Source of the DNA: UBA5796 sp040752455
GTDB lineage: Bacteria; Chloroflexota; Anaerolineae; Anaerolineales; Villigracilaceae
Length of the DNA stretch: 64,000 bases
Direction of reading: 5' to 3'
Assembly (NCBI GenBank): GCA_049324115.1
Contig: JBMOMN010000049.1
Location: forward strand, 1-64,000
The position numbers and the translations under genes are program-made. Of the stretch, positions 17,673 through 25,579 are shown piece after piece (the first letter of the stretch is position 1; every line of letters begins with the position of its first letter). Under the pieces are notes generated by a model. It did no database searches. It was not told where the DNA came from and was given only the letters and a program-made list of their open reading frames with translations.

Positions 17673-17905
17673 ACCGAGGCAACATCCAGCACTTGCACGG
17701 TTTCATCGGCCAGCCATGCGGCATATTGCAATGACTGGCGGATATCGTCCTCTTCGAGATAAGGATAGTCCTGAATGATGTCGGCTGATGACATGCCGTT
17801 CGAGATGAGATTGAGGATCAAAGATACGGTAACTCTCATCCCGCGAATACAGGCGCGTCCACCTAAAATATTGGGGTCGAATGTGATACGGTTGAACGGG
17901 GTCAT
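17669..17905 (-). CDS. DUF433 antitoxin-like protein
   Basis: The 78-residue protein contains the DUF433 core: RITFDPNILGGRACIRGMRVTV, then a helical wing ending in DDIRQSLQYAAWLADE. DUF433 proteins have a winged-helix-like DNA-binding fold and usually pair with DUF5615 or PIN-like toxins. Its natural partner directly downstream is truncated, so this is probably an orphan antitoxin. Base composition is more AT-rich than the flanking lipoprotein and epimerase genes, in keeping with acquired DNA. Confidence 0.87.
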   Translation of the reverse strand: MTPFNRITFDPNILGGRACIRGMRVTVSLILNLISNGMSSADIIQDYPYLEEDDIRQSLQYAAWLADETVQVLDVASV

Positions 17906-17935
17906 AAGCTGGCTCCTCCAGATGGCAGTATATCA

Positions 17936-19621
17936 CTATTCCCAATCTATCTTCGTCAGCAGCCCGTCGCCGGTCACCTGCTGCGCCTCGCCGGTCAGGC
18001 TGTCCACCAGCCACAGGTCGCCTTTGTAGATGACCGCCAGGAACAGGTTCCCGTTGGCGAGCGGTTCCGGCGACCAGGCCGGGACCTGCGGCTCCAGCCC
18101 GGTCGAATCCGCGCCAGGGAAGAGGACGCGGCGGTTCGAGCCGTCCCGGTCCATGGCGACCAGCCGGTAGCGGCTGGTGATGCTCTGGGTCGGGGAAGTG
18201 GCCGCCAGGTAAGCGACCCGGTAATTGTTCCCGCTGCTCGAATCATCCAGCGGCGAAACCGACGGGTAGGCGAACATCCCGGTCTGCGGGATGATCGGCA
18301 CGCTGGCGCTGTTGACCAGCGAGACGCCGCTCAGGTCGAAATTGGGCGACTCCTCCGGGCTGACCAGCCCGCCCGGCGCGGCGTGCGTGACGACGAAAAT
18401 GGACTGACTGTCTGCGCCCCAGGCAAAACCGGGGACCCAGGCCCAGTCGCTGCGGGTGTTGAGCGGCGTGATCTCGACCAGCGGATGCAGGACGCCCATC
18501 CCCTCCCGGTTGAAAGTGACCAGCCCGATCCCGTCCGGGCGGGAGTAGGCCAGGCGGCGGTCGTCGGACCAGGCGAAAACCGTCCCCCACCAGCCGTAGA
18601 TGCCGCCGGAGTTGGCGTCCAGGATCAGGCGGGGCTTGTTGGCTTTGGTCGCGGTGAAGGTCACGCTGTACAGGTCGTTGTTGGCCTGCCAGCCGGGGGA
18701 GGTGCTGCGCGGCTCGACCGTCGAAAAGAAAGCCGTATCCCGGTCCATCGGGGAGAACCCGGCGTAATGCACAATGTTGCGTCCGCCCAGGTCCATCGGC
18801 TCGGCGTCATTCGACTCGAGGCTGAGCACCCACAGGGAGTTGATCTCCTCGTCGGGCGGCAGCTCCGATTTGCGGGTGAAGAGCAGCCAGCGCCCGTCCG
18901 GCGACAGGTCGAAGACCCGCCCGTCCAGGTCGCCGGTGGCAACGAGCGGGACGCGCCCGGTGGTGCTTTCCTCGATCATCCAGGCGTTGCCGCCGGAAAG
19001 ATAGGCCAGCCTGCCGGGGATTTCAAGCGGCGCGAACGGGTTTTGCGCGCCGACCATCACGATCTCGGCCTGCGGCTCCTGCAAAATGGTCGAACGCACG
19101 ATACTCTGGCTGACCATTTCCCCGTCTTCCAGCACCCGGCGGATGGTGATCTCGCGCAGCCCGTTCGCGCCGCCCTGGAGCAGGCGTTTTTCGCCCACGG
19201 CGAGCGAGTCGCTCCGCACCGTCTGCTGCTCGAAGGGGATCGGTTCCTCGACCGTCTCGAAGACTTCCTCGACGCGGATGACGGTCACGCTATCCCCGTC
19301 GCCCAGGAGGGTGAAGCCGGGCGGCTCGACCCGATCGTTATCGCCCAGGACGATTTGGGCCTGTTCGAGGGCCTGGTCCACCGTGCTCCCCGCCGGGACT
19401 TCGACCTGCTCCTGCGCCCCGTCCGCCCAAACGCTGACGGTGATGTCCCGCTGCGAGACCTGCGGCGCGGCGCAGGCGGAGAGCAACAGAAGACTAAAAA
19501 TCAGAATGTAGGTCACGTTTAAAACGTGACCTACACCTCGGGGGCGGGGAGATTGCTTCGGGCCGGGAAGAACATCCGGCCCTCGCAATGACAGACCAAA
19601 AGGGTTGTTTTTAGTGCTCAT
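17936..19621 (-). CDS. Lipoprotein: DUF348 + G5 + TolB-like beta-propeller
   Basis: From the ATG at 19621 the protein has 561 residues. The first 34 or so are encoded by two repeat elements (FGLSLRGPDVLPGPKQSPRP, then RGVGHVLNVTY). The real signal starts near TYILIFSLLLLSAC, with a lipobox LSAC, so the native start may be lost or lie inside the repeat. Behind it come a DUF348 segment (ITVSVWADGAQEQVEVPAG), a G5 domain (about 95-165), then a WD40/TolB-type propeller with LSPDGRWLLFTR and YSRPDGIGLV repeats. DUF348/G5 modules bind cell-wall glycans or zinc, and propellers mediate protein contacts. An ATG at 19666 would only extend further into the upstream gene. Confidence 0.75.
   Translation of the reverse strand: MSTKNNPFGLSLRGPDVLPGPKQSPRPRGVGHVLNVTYILIFSLLLLSACAAPQVSQRDITVSVWADGAQEQVEVPAGSTVDQALEQAQIVLGDNDRVEPPGFTLLGDGDSVTVIRVEEVFETVEEPIPFEQQTVRSDSLAVGEKRLLQGGANGLREITIRRVLEDGEMVSQSIVRSTILQEPQAEIVMVGAQNPFAPLEIPGRLAYLSGGNAWMIEESTTGRVPLVATGDLDGRVFDLSPDGRWLLFTRKSELPPDEEINSLWVLSLESNDAEPMDLGGRNIVHYAGFSPMDRDTAFFSTVEPRSTSPGWQANNDLYSVTFTATKANKPRLILDANSGGIYGWWGTVFAWSDDRRLAYSRPDGIGLVTFNREGMGVLHPLVEITPLNTRSDWAWVPGFAWGADSQSIFVVTHAAPGGLVSPEESPNFDLSGVSLVNSASVPIIPQTGMFAYPSVSPLDDSSSGNNYRVAYLAATSPTQSITSRYRLVAMDRDGSNRRVLFPGADSTGLEPQVPAWSPEPLANGNLFLAVIYKGDLWLVDSLTGEAQQVTGDGLLTKIDWE
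19506..19534. repeat. Perfect palindrome GTAGGTCACGTTTTAAACGTGACCTAC type, inside a lipoprotein N terminus
   Basis: The arms GTAGGTCACGTTT and AAACGTGACCTAC are perfect inverse copies. It encodes the residues GVGHVLNVTY just ahead of the hydrophobic core of the signal peptide. Confidence 0.85.
19535..19615. repeat. CATTGCGAGGGCCGG-type element encoding lipoprotein N terminus
   Basis: On the minus strand it reads TTGCGAGGGCCGGATGTTC with the inverse GGCCCGAAGCAATCTCC, a recognisable interspersed palindrome. It is translated as SLRGPDVLPGPKQSP. Confidence 0.6.
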
Positions 19622-19649
19622 CGGGTGATACTGGTATAATCCGAACCGC

Positions 19650-20216
19650 TCATTTGACCTGGCCACTGAGCGTCATCAACCCGTCAGCGATGGTGATGCT
19701 CTCGAGACGGATGCCGGTCGCCACCGGTCCGAGCGAGCCGGCATAGGCCTCGGTCACAAGGGCGGCTATCGCCCGGTTGAGACCTTCGGGTGCGGGCAGC
19801 GGTCCCAAATCCACAGAAACGACTTCGATCTTGGGCTGGCCGTTCTCGTCCACCGCCGCGCTCAGGACGAGGCCCACGTTGGCGACGAAGATGCCCTGAT
19901 GCGCCTTGCCATAAACCTGCATCTGCCCGTCGCGCAGGTAGACCTGCGGATCGGTCAGGGCCGGGTCTTCCTGCTCGTTCAGGCGGAAGGCCAGCAGCGA
20001 AGTCAACTGCGATTCGGTGATGGCCAGGGACAGTTGGCCGGTGAGCGCAGCCTGTTCGAGGGCCTGTTCGATCTGTTCTTCCAGTTCCAGCACGGCCTCG
20101 GTCGAGACCGGCGGCGGGTTTTCGGGCAGGTCCGGGCCGCCCACGGAAATCGTGCAGGCCAGCGCCGCCGCCAGCAGGACCAGGGCAGCCGGTAAAACTC
20201 CAGGGTGTTTTTTCAT
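19650..20216 (-). CDS. Small lipoprotein of unknown function
   Basis: The start is taken at MKKHPGVLP (188 residues); the ATG at 20267 would translate a TSE repeat element. A signal peptide ends in lipobox LACT. The rest is an acidic-to-neutral domain of about 160 residues with a central long helix (LELEEQIEQALEQAALTG) and beta-rich C terminus (QVYLRDGQMQVYGKA, RLESITIADGLMTLSGQ). This resembles LPXTG-less bacterial lipid- or ligand-binding lipoproteins of the SRPBCC/BPI-like sort, but I do not recognise a family. It is 28 bp upstream of the DUF348-G5 lipoprotein on the same strand, so a shared envelope role is plausible. Confidence 0.7.
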   Translation of the reverse strand: MKKHPGVLPAALVLLAAALACTISVGGPDLPENPPPVSTEAVLELEEQIEQALEQAALTGQLSLAITESQLTSLLAFRLNEQEDPALTDPQVYLRDGQMQVYGKAHQGIFVANVGLVLSAAVDENGQPKIEVVSVDLGPLPAPEGLNRAIAALVTEAYAGSLGPVATGIRLESITIADGLMTLSGQVK

Positions 20217-20235
20217 CTGGTAATCCAAGTTGTGA

Positions 20236-20310
20236 CAGATTTCGGAAGTCTTTGTTGAAGTCTTCACAGCCGGGTCGGATCCCGGGAGACTTCCGAAATC
20301 TACGTTATCA
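20236..20310. repeat. CTTCCGAAGT (TSEV) palindrome family, intergenic copy
   Basis: The arms AGATTTCGGAAGTCT and GAGACTTCCGAAATCT surround a loop with GGGTCGGATCCCGGG. It lies between the divergent scpB and lipoprotein genes and could act as a transcription-blocking hairpin or simply be a copy of the dispersed element. Confidence 0.8.
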
Positions 20311-20332
20311 AAATTAACGGAGCAATTATAGC

Positions 20333-20887
20333 ATGAGCGACTTTGCGAATCGTTTGCCCGCCTTTTTGGAGGGACTGCTGTTCGTGGCGGTCGAGCCGGT
20401 GGCGCCAGCGCAACTAGCCGCGGCCCTCGAATTGACCGCCACCCAGGTCGAAAAGGGATTACAGGAACTCGAAGAACAGTTGAGCGGGCGCGGCCTGCGC
20501 TTGCAGCGTCACGGCGGGCGGGTGCAGTTGACCACCGCCCCCGAACTGGCCGAACCCATCGAACGCTTCCTGGGCCTGGAAGCCACCAGCCGCCTGAGCC
20601 GGGCCGCCCTCGAAAGCCTGGCGATCATCGCCTACCAGCAGCCGGTCACCCGCCCGCAGGTGGACGCGGTGCGCGGCGTCAACAGCGACGGGGTGATGAA
20701 GAGCCTGCTCGGCAAGGGCCTGATCCAGGAAGTGGGCCGGGCCGAGGGTCCCGGGCGCCCGATCCTGTACGGCACGACGGCCGACTTCCTGGGATATTTC
20801 GGCCTGAACTCGCTGACCGAGATGCCCCCGCTCCGCCTCCCGGACGGGGACGCCGAAGAGCAGGATGTAGGGTTGTTGAAAGGCTAA
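20333..20887 (+). CDS. scpB: Segregation and condensation protein B
   Basis: The 184-residue protein has the tandem winged-helix architecture of ScpB: an N-terminal LEGLLFVAVEPVAPAQLAAAL, and a diagnostic SRAALESLAIIAYQQPVTRPQVDAVRG near residues 85-112 followed by GKGLIQEVGRAEGPGRP. ScpB dimers bridge ScpA and the SMC ATPase in the chromosome-organising complex. scpA and smc are not in the window. The ATG lies directly after an AATTATAGC sequence and lacks a clear ribosome binding site. A bidirectional terminator follows. Confidence 0.95.
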   Translation: MSDFANRLPAFLEGLLFVAVEPVAPAQLAAALELTATQVEKGLQELEEQLSGRGLRLQRHGGRVQLTTAPELAEPIERFLGLEATSRLSRAALESLAIIAYQQPVTRPQVDAVRGVNSDGVMKSLLGKGLIQEVGRAEGPGRPILYGTTADFLGYFGLNSLTEMPPLRLPDGDAEEQDVGLLKG

Positions 20888-20923
20888 TGAAAATCGGACG
20901 GGTCGCTCCCGTCCGATTTTCAT
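20887..20923. terminator. Bidirectional terminator between scpB and the sulfatase gene
   Basis: The stem GAAAATCGGACGGG / CCCGTCCGATTTTC has a 5-nt loop and T-rich flanks on both strands. It separates two convergent genes whose stop codons sit at its edges. Confidence 0.85.
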
Positions 20924-22818
20924 TCTGTGAGTGAACTGGCGTCATACCCGTGCGCTTCGAGGTACTCGATGATCTTTTGCCGGGCCGCCTCTTCGTCGGG
21001 GATCTGCTCCTTGGCGCAGGCGGGTGAGAAATACTCGTAGCTGTTGACCGTGCCCTCGTAAGACTCGTTTTTCTGCACGTTGAGCTGGAACCATTTCTGG
21101 CACACGATCACCTGGACGATCTTGATCTGGTAGAACGGCGCGACCACGTTCTTGGGCGCGCCCGCAACGATGCTCCAGATCTCGCGGTCGGCGGGCGGTT
21201 CGCCGTCCAGGAGCGAGTGGCCGGTCATCCAGTCCGGGCGGGCCAGGCCCATGTAATCCAGGATCGTCACCGGGATGTCCAGGTTCTGGGCGTTGTGCTC
21301 GATGGTCCCGGCATGTTCGCCCTCCGGGAAACGGATCAGCAGCGGGGTGCGCACGTTGGTGACGTATTTTTCGGCGTGGTCGGTGTAAATGACGATGATC
21401 GTGTTTTCGAGCAGCCCGCTTTCTTCGAGGCGGGTATAAATCTGCTCGACGTAATGGTCGAAGCCGGTGATGGCGTCGTCGTAGAAATTGTCCGACCAGG
21501 GATGGGTGGCACTGTCGCCCTGGGAATAGACCTGCTCCCGGGGCGAGAACGTCGGCCCGTGGGTGTCCATGAAATGGGCGAAGACGAAGAGCGGCGTATT
21601 GGACTTTTCGAGCAGGGAAATGATCCGCTCCATGCGCTCCTCGTCGCTCATCCGGGACCTGGGGTCTGTTACCGCTTCGATGGGGTTCTCCATCTCCCGC
21701 ACCAGGAAAATGTCCAGCAAGCGGTCGCTGGCCCGTTTGGACAGGGTCCAGATGAAGTAAGGCGCTTGCGAATCCCCGAAGAGCCGGCGCAGCGACGAGA
21801 GCGCCGGGTCGTCGAGCGGCTCGCCGTTGACGCTGTCGAACCCGTCCAGCAAGTTGACCGATTTGGCGTCCACCCAGTAGGGCACACCGACTTCGACGGT
21901 GGTATACCCGAATTCCTGCAAGATGCCTGGCAGGTGCTCGAAGGCATGTTCTTCTTCGAGGATGTCGGGGTAGCGCATCACGCCTGCCACGACCGGAGGC
22001 TTGCCGGTCAGCACGGAGGTGGTCGAAGCGGTGGTGCTGGAGGCGTTGGGGAAGGCGTTGAGAGTCACCAGCGAGGACCCGGCCAGCCCGCGCAGGAAGG
22101 GAGTGGTATCCCGCTCGTAGCCGTAGAGCGACAAATGAGTGCTGCTCAACCCGTCGCTGCCCAGGATGAGAATGTTGGGGCGTTTTGCGGGCCGGGCGGC
22201 GTAGGTATCGAGCAACCGGCTGTAATACTCCCGCTGGACGAGGACCGTCGAGGCGATGGCTATCGTCGAAACGGCGACCAGGCCGAGGGCCAGCCCGTTC
22301 CGCAGGCGGGCGGCTTTTTTGCGCTTCCTCGATCCGGCAGCGGCGCGCGTCCAGACGAAGCGGTAAGCGAAGGCAAAGGCGACCGCAAAGCCGAAAGCGT
22401 AGGCCAGCCGCCACAGTCCGTGGGTGGTGACGACGCCGAAGCCAAACACCGTATAGGTGAAATTGTCGGCCATGATGAGGCCCGTCACAGCCAGGACCGC
22501 AGCCGGGACGAGCATCCCGATAGCCTGGAAGAAACGCTCCCCGCGCAGGGGGCGGGCCAGGATTCCCAGCCCCAGCAAGATCCCCAGCGCCGCGACGACG
22601 AGGATCGAAAGGATGCCGGCCGTGACCAGCAGGACCTCCAGGGCTTTCCAGAGGGACAGGCTCGACAGGGAGGATTCCTTGGTCACAAAGAAGAGCCACT
22701 CCATGAACACGTAGAACTGGGAAACGAGGACCGAAACGGCAAACAGGTTCCCCCAGGTTTTGGCGCGGCCAGGTTTGCGGAGGTCATCTACCGGTAAAGG
22801 GACGGGTTGTGGTTCCAT
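20920..22818 (-). CDS. Membrane-bound sulfatase-superfamily enzyme (LTA-synthase-like)
   Basis: The 632-residue protein has about five N-terminal transmembrane segments (residues 20-190) and an extracytoplasmic alkaline-phosphatase/sulfatase domain. Visible motifs are ILGSDGLSSTHLSLYGYERD (metal-binding Asp), the nucleophile region NASSTTASTTSVLTGKPP, HFMDTHGPT, and YTDHAEKY near residue 480. Related enzymes transfer phosphoglycerol or phosphoethanolamine, or hydrolyse sulfate esters, at the cell surface. The exact substrate is open. TATAAT lies 8 nt before the ATG, so the transcript is probably leaderless. Confidence 0.85.
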   Translation of the reverse strand: MEPQPVPLPVDDLRKPGRAKTWGNLFAVSVLVSQFYVFMEWLFFVTKESSLSSLSLWKALEVLLVTAGILSILVVAALGILLGLGILARPLRGERFFQAIGMLVPAAVLAVTGLIMADNFTYTVFGFGVVTTHGLWRLAYAFGFAVAFAFAYRFVWTRAAAGSRKRKKAARLRNGLALGLVAVSTIAIASTVLVQREYYSRLLDTYAARPAKRPNILILGSDGLSSTHLSLYGYERDTTPFLRGLAGSSLVTLNAFPNASSTTASTTSVLTGKPPVVAGVMRYPDILEEEHAFEHLPGILQEFGYTTVEVGVPYWVDAKSVNLLDGFDSVNGEPLDDPALSSLRRLFGDSQAPYFIWTLSKRASDRLLDIFLVREMENPIEAVTDPRSRMSDEERMERIISLLEKSNTPLFVFAHFMDTHGPTFSPREQVYSQGDSATHPWSDNFYDDAITGFDHYVEQIYTRLEESGLLENTIIVIYTDHAEKYVTNVRTPLLIRFPEGEHAGTIEHNAQNLDIPVTILDYMGLARPDWMTGHSLLDGEPPADREIWSIVAGAPKNVVAPFYQIKIVQVIVCQKWFQLNVQKNESYEGTVNSYEYFSPACAKEQIPDEEAARQKIIEYLEAHGYDASSLTE

Positions 22819-22826
22819 GCCCGGCG

Positions 22827-22832
22827 ATTATA
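22827..22832 (-). promoter_or_regulatory. -10 element TATAAT, leaderless promoter of the sulfatase gene
   Basis: TATAAT is followed by eight bases (CGCCGGGC) and the ATG at 22818 on the minus strand, leaving no room for a 5' untranslated leader. Confidence 0.65.
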
Positions 22833-22999
22833 CACCTCCGGCAGCTATCCCGTTCAACCGGTTTTCCCGGCGCTCTTGAACAGGATGGCTTCGATGGCCC
22901 GTTCGGATCGAGCTGGTGGAAGCGTTCCGGCATGTGCAGGATGTGGTACGCCCTTATTGCGCTTCCTCCAAAAATAGCGCAATTAACGGCCGCCCTGGG

Positions 23000-23005
23000 T
23001 ATAAT
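23000..23005 (+). promoter_or_regulatory. -10 element TATAAT, leaderless promoter of the pseudouridine synthase gene
   Basis: TATAAT lies seven bases before the ATG at 23013 (itself overlapping an earlier in-frame ATG at 23004). No ribosome binding site is present. Confidence 0.65.
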
Positions 23006-23012
23006 GATGCGC

Positions 23013-23870
23013 ATGGAAGAACGCATACAAAAACTCCTCGCGCAAGCCGGTTTCGGATCCCGCCGGGCCTGTGAAGACTACATCAAGGCCGGGCGGGTGC
23101 GGGTCAACGGGACGGTGGCCGAACTCGGCCAAAAGGCCGACCCCGCCGCCGACAAGATCACCCTGGACGGGCGGCCGGTCGCGGTCGAGCAGAAGGTGTA
23201 CATCGCCCTGCACAAACCCCGCAACGTCCTGTCCACCGTCGAAAAGGAACAGGGCGACACCCGCAAGACCGTCCGCGACCTGGTCCCCGTCCCCGAGCGG
23301 GTCTACCCGGTCGGGCGGCTGGACTTCGAGAGCGAAGGCCTGATCTTCATGACCAACGACGGCACGCTGGCCCAGGAACTTTCCCACCCGTCCAAAGGCC
23401 ATGCAAAAGTCTACCGGGTGCTCGTCGCCCGCCACCCCGACCAGGAGCAGCTCGAGACCTGGCGCAGGGGCGTCGTGCTCGAAGACGGCCACAAAACCAT
23501 GCCGGCCGAGGTCTACGTCGAAAGCGCTTCAGGCAAAGGCGCCTGGCTGCGGGTTACGATGCAGGAAGGCCGCAAACGCCAGATAAGGGAGACCTGCGCC
23601 CTGCTGGGACTGCCCGTCGTGCGCATCGTCCGCATCAGCATCGGCGCGCTGCAACTGGGCCGCCTGAAAAAAGGGGAATGGCGTTACCTGACCCCGGAGG
23701 AAGTGGACTCCCTGAAAAGCGGACAGAAACCGTCCCGCCGTTCGACCCCACCCCGCCGCTCGTCCCGGACGCCGCGGCCGGCTCCCGCCAAAAAAGCCCG
23801 GTCCGGCCCCCGCAAGCCCCCGTCAAGCCCCGCTCGGGCAGGGTCCCGCAAGCCCCCCGCCAAACGCTGA
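23013..23870 (+). CDS. rluB: RluB/RsuA-type ribosomal large-subunit pseudouridine synthase
   Basis: The start is taken at MEERIQKLLAQAGFGSRRACE; the frame is open further upstream but that part is not family-like. Residues 1-60 are an S4 RNA-binding domain. The catalytic domain has the GRLDFESEGLIFMTNDG motif with the nucleophilic Asp, and the EGRKRQIRETCALLGLPVVR motif. The enzyme isomerises a specific uridine in 23S rRNA (2605 by E. coli RluB analogy). The C-terminal 50 residues are a basic, proline-rich tail (RRSTPPRRSSRTPRPAPAKK) that is longer than in E. coli and probably binds RNA. The next gene starts one base after the stop. Confidence 0.93.
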   Translation: MEERIQKLLAQAGFGSRRACEDYIKAGRVRVNGTVAELGQKADPAADKITLDGRPVAVEQKVYIALHKPRNVLSTVEKEQGDTRKTVRDLVPVPERVYPVGRLDFESEGLIFMTNDGTLAQELSHPSKGHAKVYRVLVARHPDQEQLETWRRGVVLEDGHKTMPAEVYVESASGKGAWLRVTMQEGRKRQIRETCALLGLPVVRIVRISIGALQLGRLKKGEWRYLTPEEVDSLKSGQKPSRRSTPPRRSSRTPRPAPAKKARSGPRKPPSSPARAGSRKPPAKR

Positions 23871-23871
23871 C

Positions 23872-24507
23872 ATGCCCGAATACGCCATCCCGGCCGAGGA
23901 GACCCGCCGCGAGTTGACCGTCGTCAACTCGCGCTTCATTGCCACCCTGGCCCCGGCCTTCAACACGGACGAGGCCAGGGCCTTCATCGCCCGCATCCGC
24001 AAGGAATTCCCCGACGCCACCCACAACGTCCCGGCGTACATCATCGGCGGCGGGAACTCCGTCACCGAGTATTGCTCCGATGACGGCGAACCGGCCGGGA
24101 CGTCCGGGAGGCCGGCGCTGGCGGTGCTGCGCGGCAGCGGGCTGGGAGACGCCGCCCTGGTCGTCACCCGTTATTTCGGCGGGACTTTGTTAGGCAAAGG
24201 CGGGCTGGTGCGGGCTTACACCGAAGCGGCCCAACTGGTCGTCCAGGCTGCGCCGCGGGCGCGTAAAATCCCGGTCCACGTCGCCCTGCTGGCTCTGCCC
24301 TACCCGCTGCTGGAACAGGCCCGCCGCCTGGCGGGTCATCACCACGGCGCGATCCTGGACGAAACCTTCGCCGCCGACGTGACCCTGACCCTGCGCTTCC
24401 CCCTGTCCGATTTTGAGCCGTTCCAGGCCGGGCTGAGCGAGTTATCCTCCGGGCAGGTGCAAGCCGAGGTGATCGAGACGAAGGAAATGCTGGTCAGGAT
24501 CGCATAA
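23872..24507 (+). CDS. YigZ/IMPACT-family protein (UPF0029)
   Basis: The 211-residue protein matches the bacterial IMPACT family: an N-terminal UPF0029 domain with NSRFIATLAP, DATHNVPAYIIGG, GEPAGTSGRPALAVLRGSG and TRYFGGTLLGKGGLVRAYTEAA, then a C-terminal DUF1949 ferredoxin-like domain. Family members are linked to translation or nucleic-acid binding without a settled activity. The ATG comes 1 bp after the pseudouridine synthase stop, so the two are translationally coupled and may share a role around ribosomes. Confidence 0.92.
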   Translation: MPEYAIPAEETRRELTVVNSRFIATLAPAFNTDEARAFIARIRKEFPDATHNVPAYIIGGGNSVTEYCSDDGEPAGTSGRPALAVLRGSGLGDAALVVTRYFGGTLLGKGGLVRAYTEAAQLVVQAAPRARKIPVHVALLALPYPLLEQARRLAGHHHGAILDETFAADVTLTLRFPLSDFEPFQAGLSELSSGQVQAEVIETKEMLVRIA

Positions 24508-24590
24508 TTTTTGGCTCTTCCATTTTAGAAGGGAAAACCTTTGAAACACGAAGTATCCATGAACTCCGTTCACCCCCAAGGATGAAAAAG

Positions 24591-24645
24591 GAGTCCAACG
24601 TCTCCAGACTTCGGCACCAACGTCAGGAGACGTTGGAGTCCGCGC
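24591..24645. repeat. AACGTCTCC / GGAGACGTT palindrome
   Basis: The arms GAGTCCAACGTCTCC and GGAGACGTTGGAGTC are near-perfect inverses around a loop with CAGACTTCGGCACCAACG. A related GGAGACTTTTGACTCC sequence is found near 30552-30567. Confidence 0.8.
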
Positions 24646-24822
24646 CCTATTTTCATATCAGGCGACGAAGAGATAACGCTCGTAAAATGAGTCTCTTTTC
24701 CTTTGTGCGTACTTCGTGCTCTTTGTGTTGAGGTTTTTTTCCACCCATTGCGGGAGAGCCAAATTTTTTCTTCGCTTCGCGAAATTCGCCGAATTCGCGC
24801 TATTCGCTTCGAGGCTTGGGCG

Positions 24823-24856
24823 CAAAAAAATCCGGCAGGGTTGTCTGCCGGATTTC
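24823..24856 (-). terminator. Rho-independent terminator of the liv/CBS-ACT operon
   Basis: On the minus strand the stem ATCCGGCAG / CTGCCGGAT is followed by seven T residues. It starts about 20 bp after the CBS-ACT stop. Confidence 0.88.
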
Positions 24857-24877
24857 GATTCCTTGTTTCCGCGCCGT

Positions 24878-25513
24878 CTAGCGGATGTCTATGATCTGCT
24901 CGACGATCGGCTCGACCGCCTTGCGCACCTCGTCGAGCTTGACGCCCTTGACCTTGAAGGTGATCAGCCGGTTGGACGAATCCTCGCCGATGAACTGGCC
25001 GAAGGCAATGAAGTTGCCGCCTTTGTCGGCCAGGGCTGCGGTCACTTTGGCAAGCTGTCCGGGCTGGTCGGGGACCAGGGCCGTGACCCGCACACCGGTC
25101 TCGCGGGCGCCCATCAGTTCGAGGAAGATCTTGAACAGGTCGGTCTCGGTGATGATGCCGACCACGTGGTCATCCCGCATCACCGGCAGGCCGCCGACCT
25201 TGTTGTCGGCCATGATGCGGGCCGCTTCCTCGATCGGGGTCTCTTCGGTGATGGTGAGCACCTTTTTGGTCATCACTTCGCTGATCGTGATCTTGCTCAA
25301 CAGGTAGTTCATCTCCCAGACGCTCAGGCTCGAGACCGGCGACGGGGAGGCGTTGAGCAGGTCCTTGTCCGAAACGATGCCGACGAGCCGGCCGTCCTTC
25401 ACCACCGGGGCGCGGCGGATGCGTTCGCTCTTCATCAGGTTGAGCGCGTCAACGATGGGCATATCCGGCGTGATGGTGATCACCGGGTGGGTCATGCGTT
25501 CGCCAACTAACAT
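24878..25513 (-). CDS. CBS-pair and ACT-domain protein (AcuB-like)
   Basis: The 211-residue protein has two CBS motifs (residues about 5-60 and 78-132; VGERMTHPVITITPDMPI, MTKKVLTITEETPI) followed by a C-terminal ACT domain (VRVTALVPDQPGQLAKVTAAL). CBS pairs bind adenosine nucleotides and ACT domains bind amino acids, so it is probably an allosteric sensor. It lies 66 bp downstream of livF on the same strand, before a terminator. A role in reporting branched-chain amino-acid or energy state is plausible but inferred. Confidence 0.9.
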   Translation of the reverse strand: MLVGERMTHPVITITPDMPIVDALNLMKSERIRRAPVVKDGRLVGIVSDKDLLNASPSPVSSLSVWEMNYLLSKITISEVMTKKVLTITEETPIEEAARIMADNKVGGLPVMRDDHVVGIITETDLFKIFLELMGARETGVRVTALVPDQPGQLAKVTAALADKGGNFIAFGQFIGEDSSNRLITFKVKGVKLDEVRKAVEPIVEQIIDIR

Positions 25514-25579
25514 GGTTACTACCTCCTGTTACCTTACGTGGGCCAGTTTGGATGTTGTGTGTCAAAGCTCACAATTCGA

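Larger units (their letters stand above)
24508..24877. other. Intergenic region with repeat palindrome and terminator
   Basis: No coding sequence is supported. There is a GAGTCCAACGTCTCC...GGAGACGTTGGAGTCC palindrome (24591-24645), a CTTTGTGCGTACTTCGTGCTCTTTGTG stretch belonging to the host's CACGAAG-type repeats (about 24702-24727), and the terminator of the CBS-ACT gene. Confidence 0.7.

Noticed and set aside
22819..22999. Possible gene remnant between the sulfatase and pseudouridine synthase genes (frame with ILHMPERFHQL)
   Set aside because: The GC-rich stretch hints at former coding DNA, but the frame is broken and no family is recognisable.
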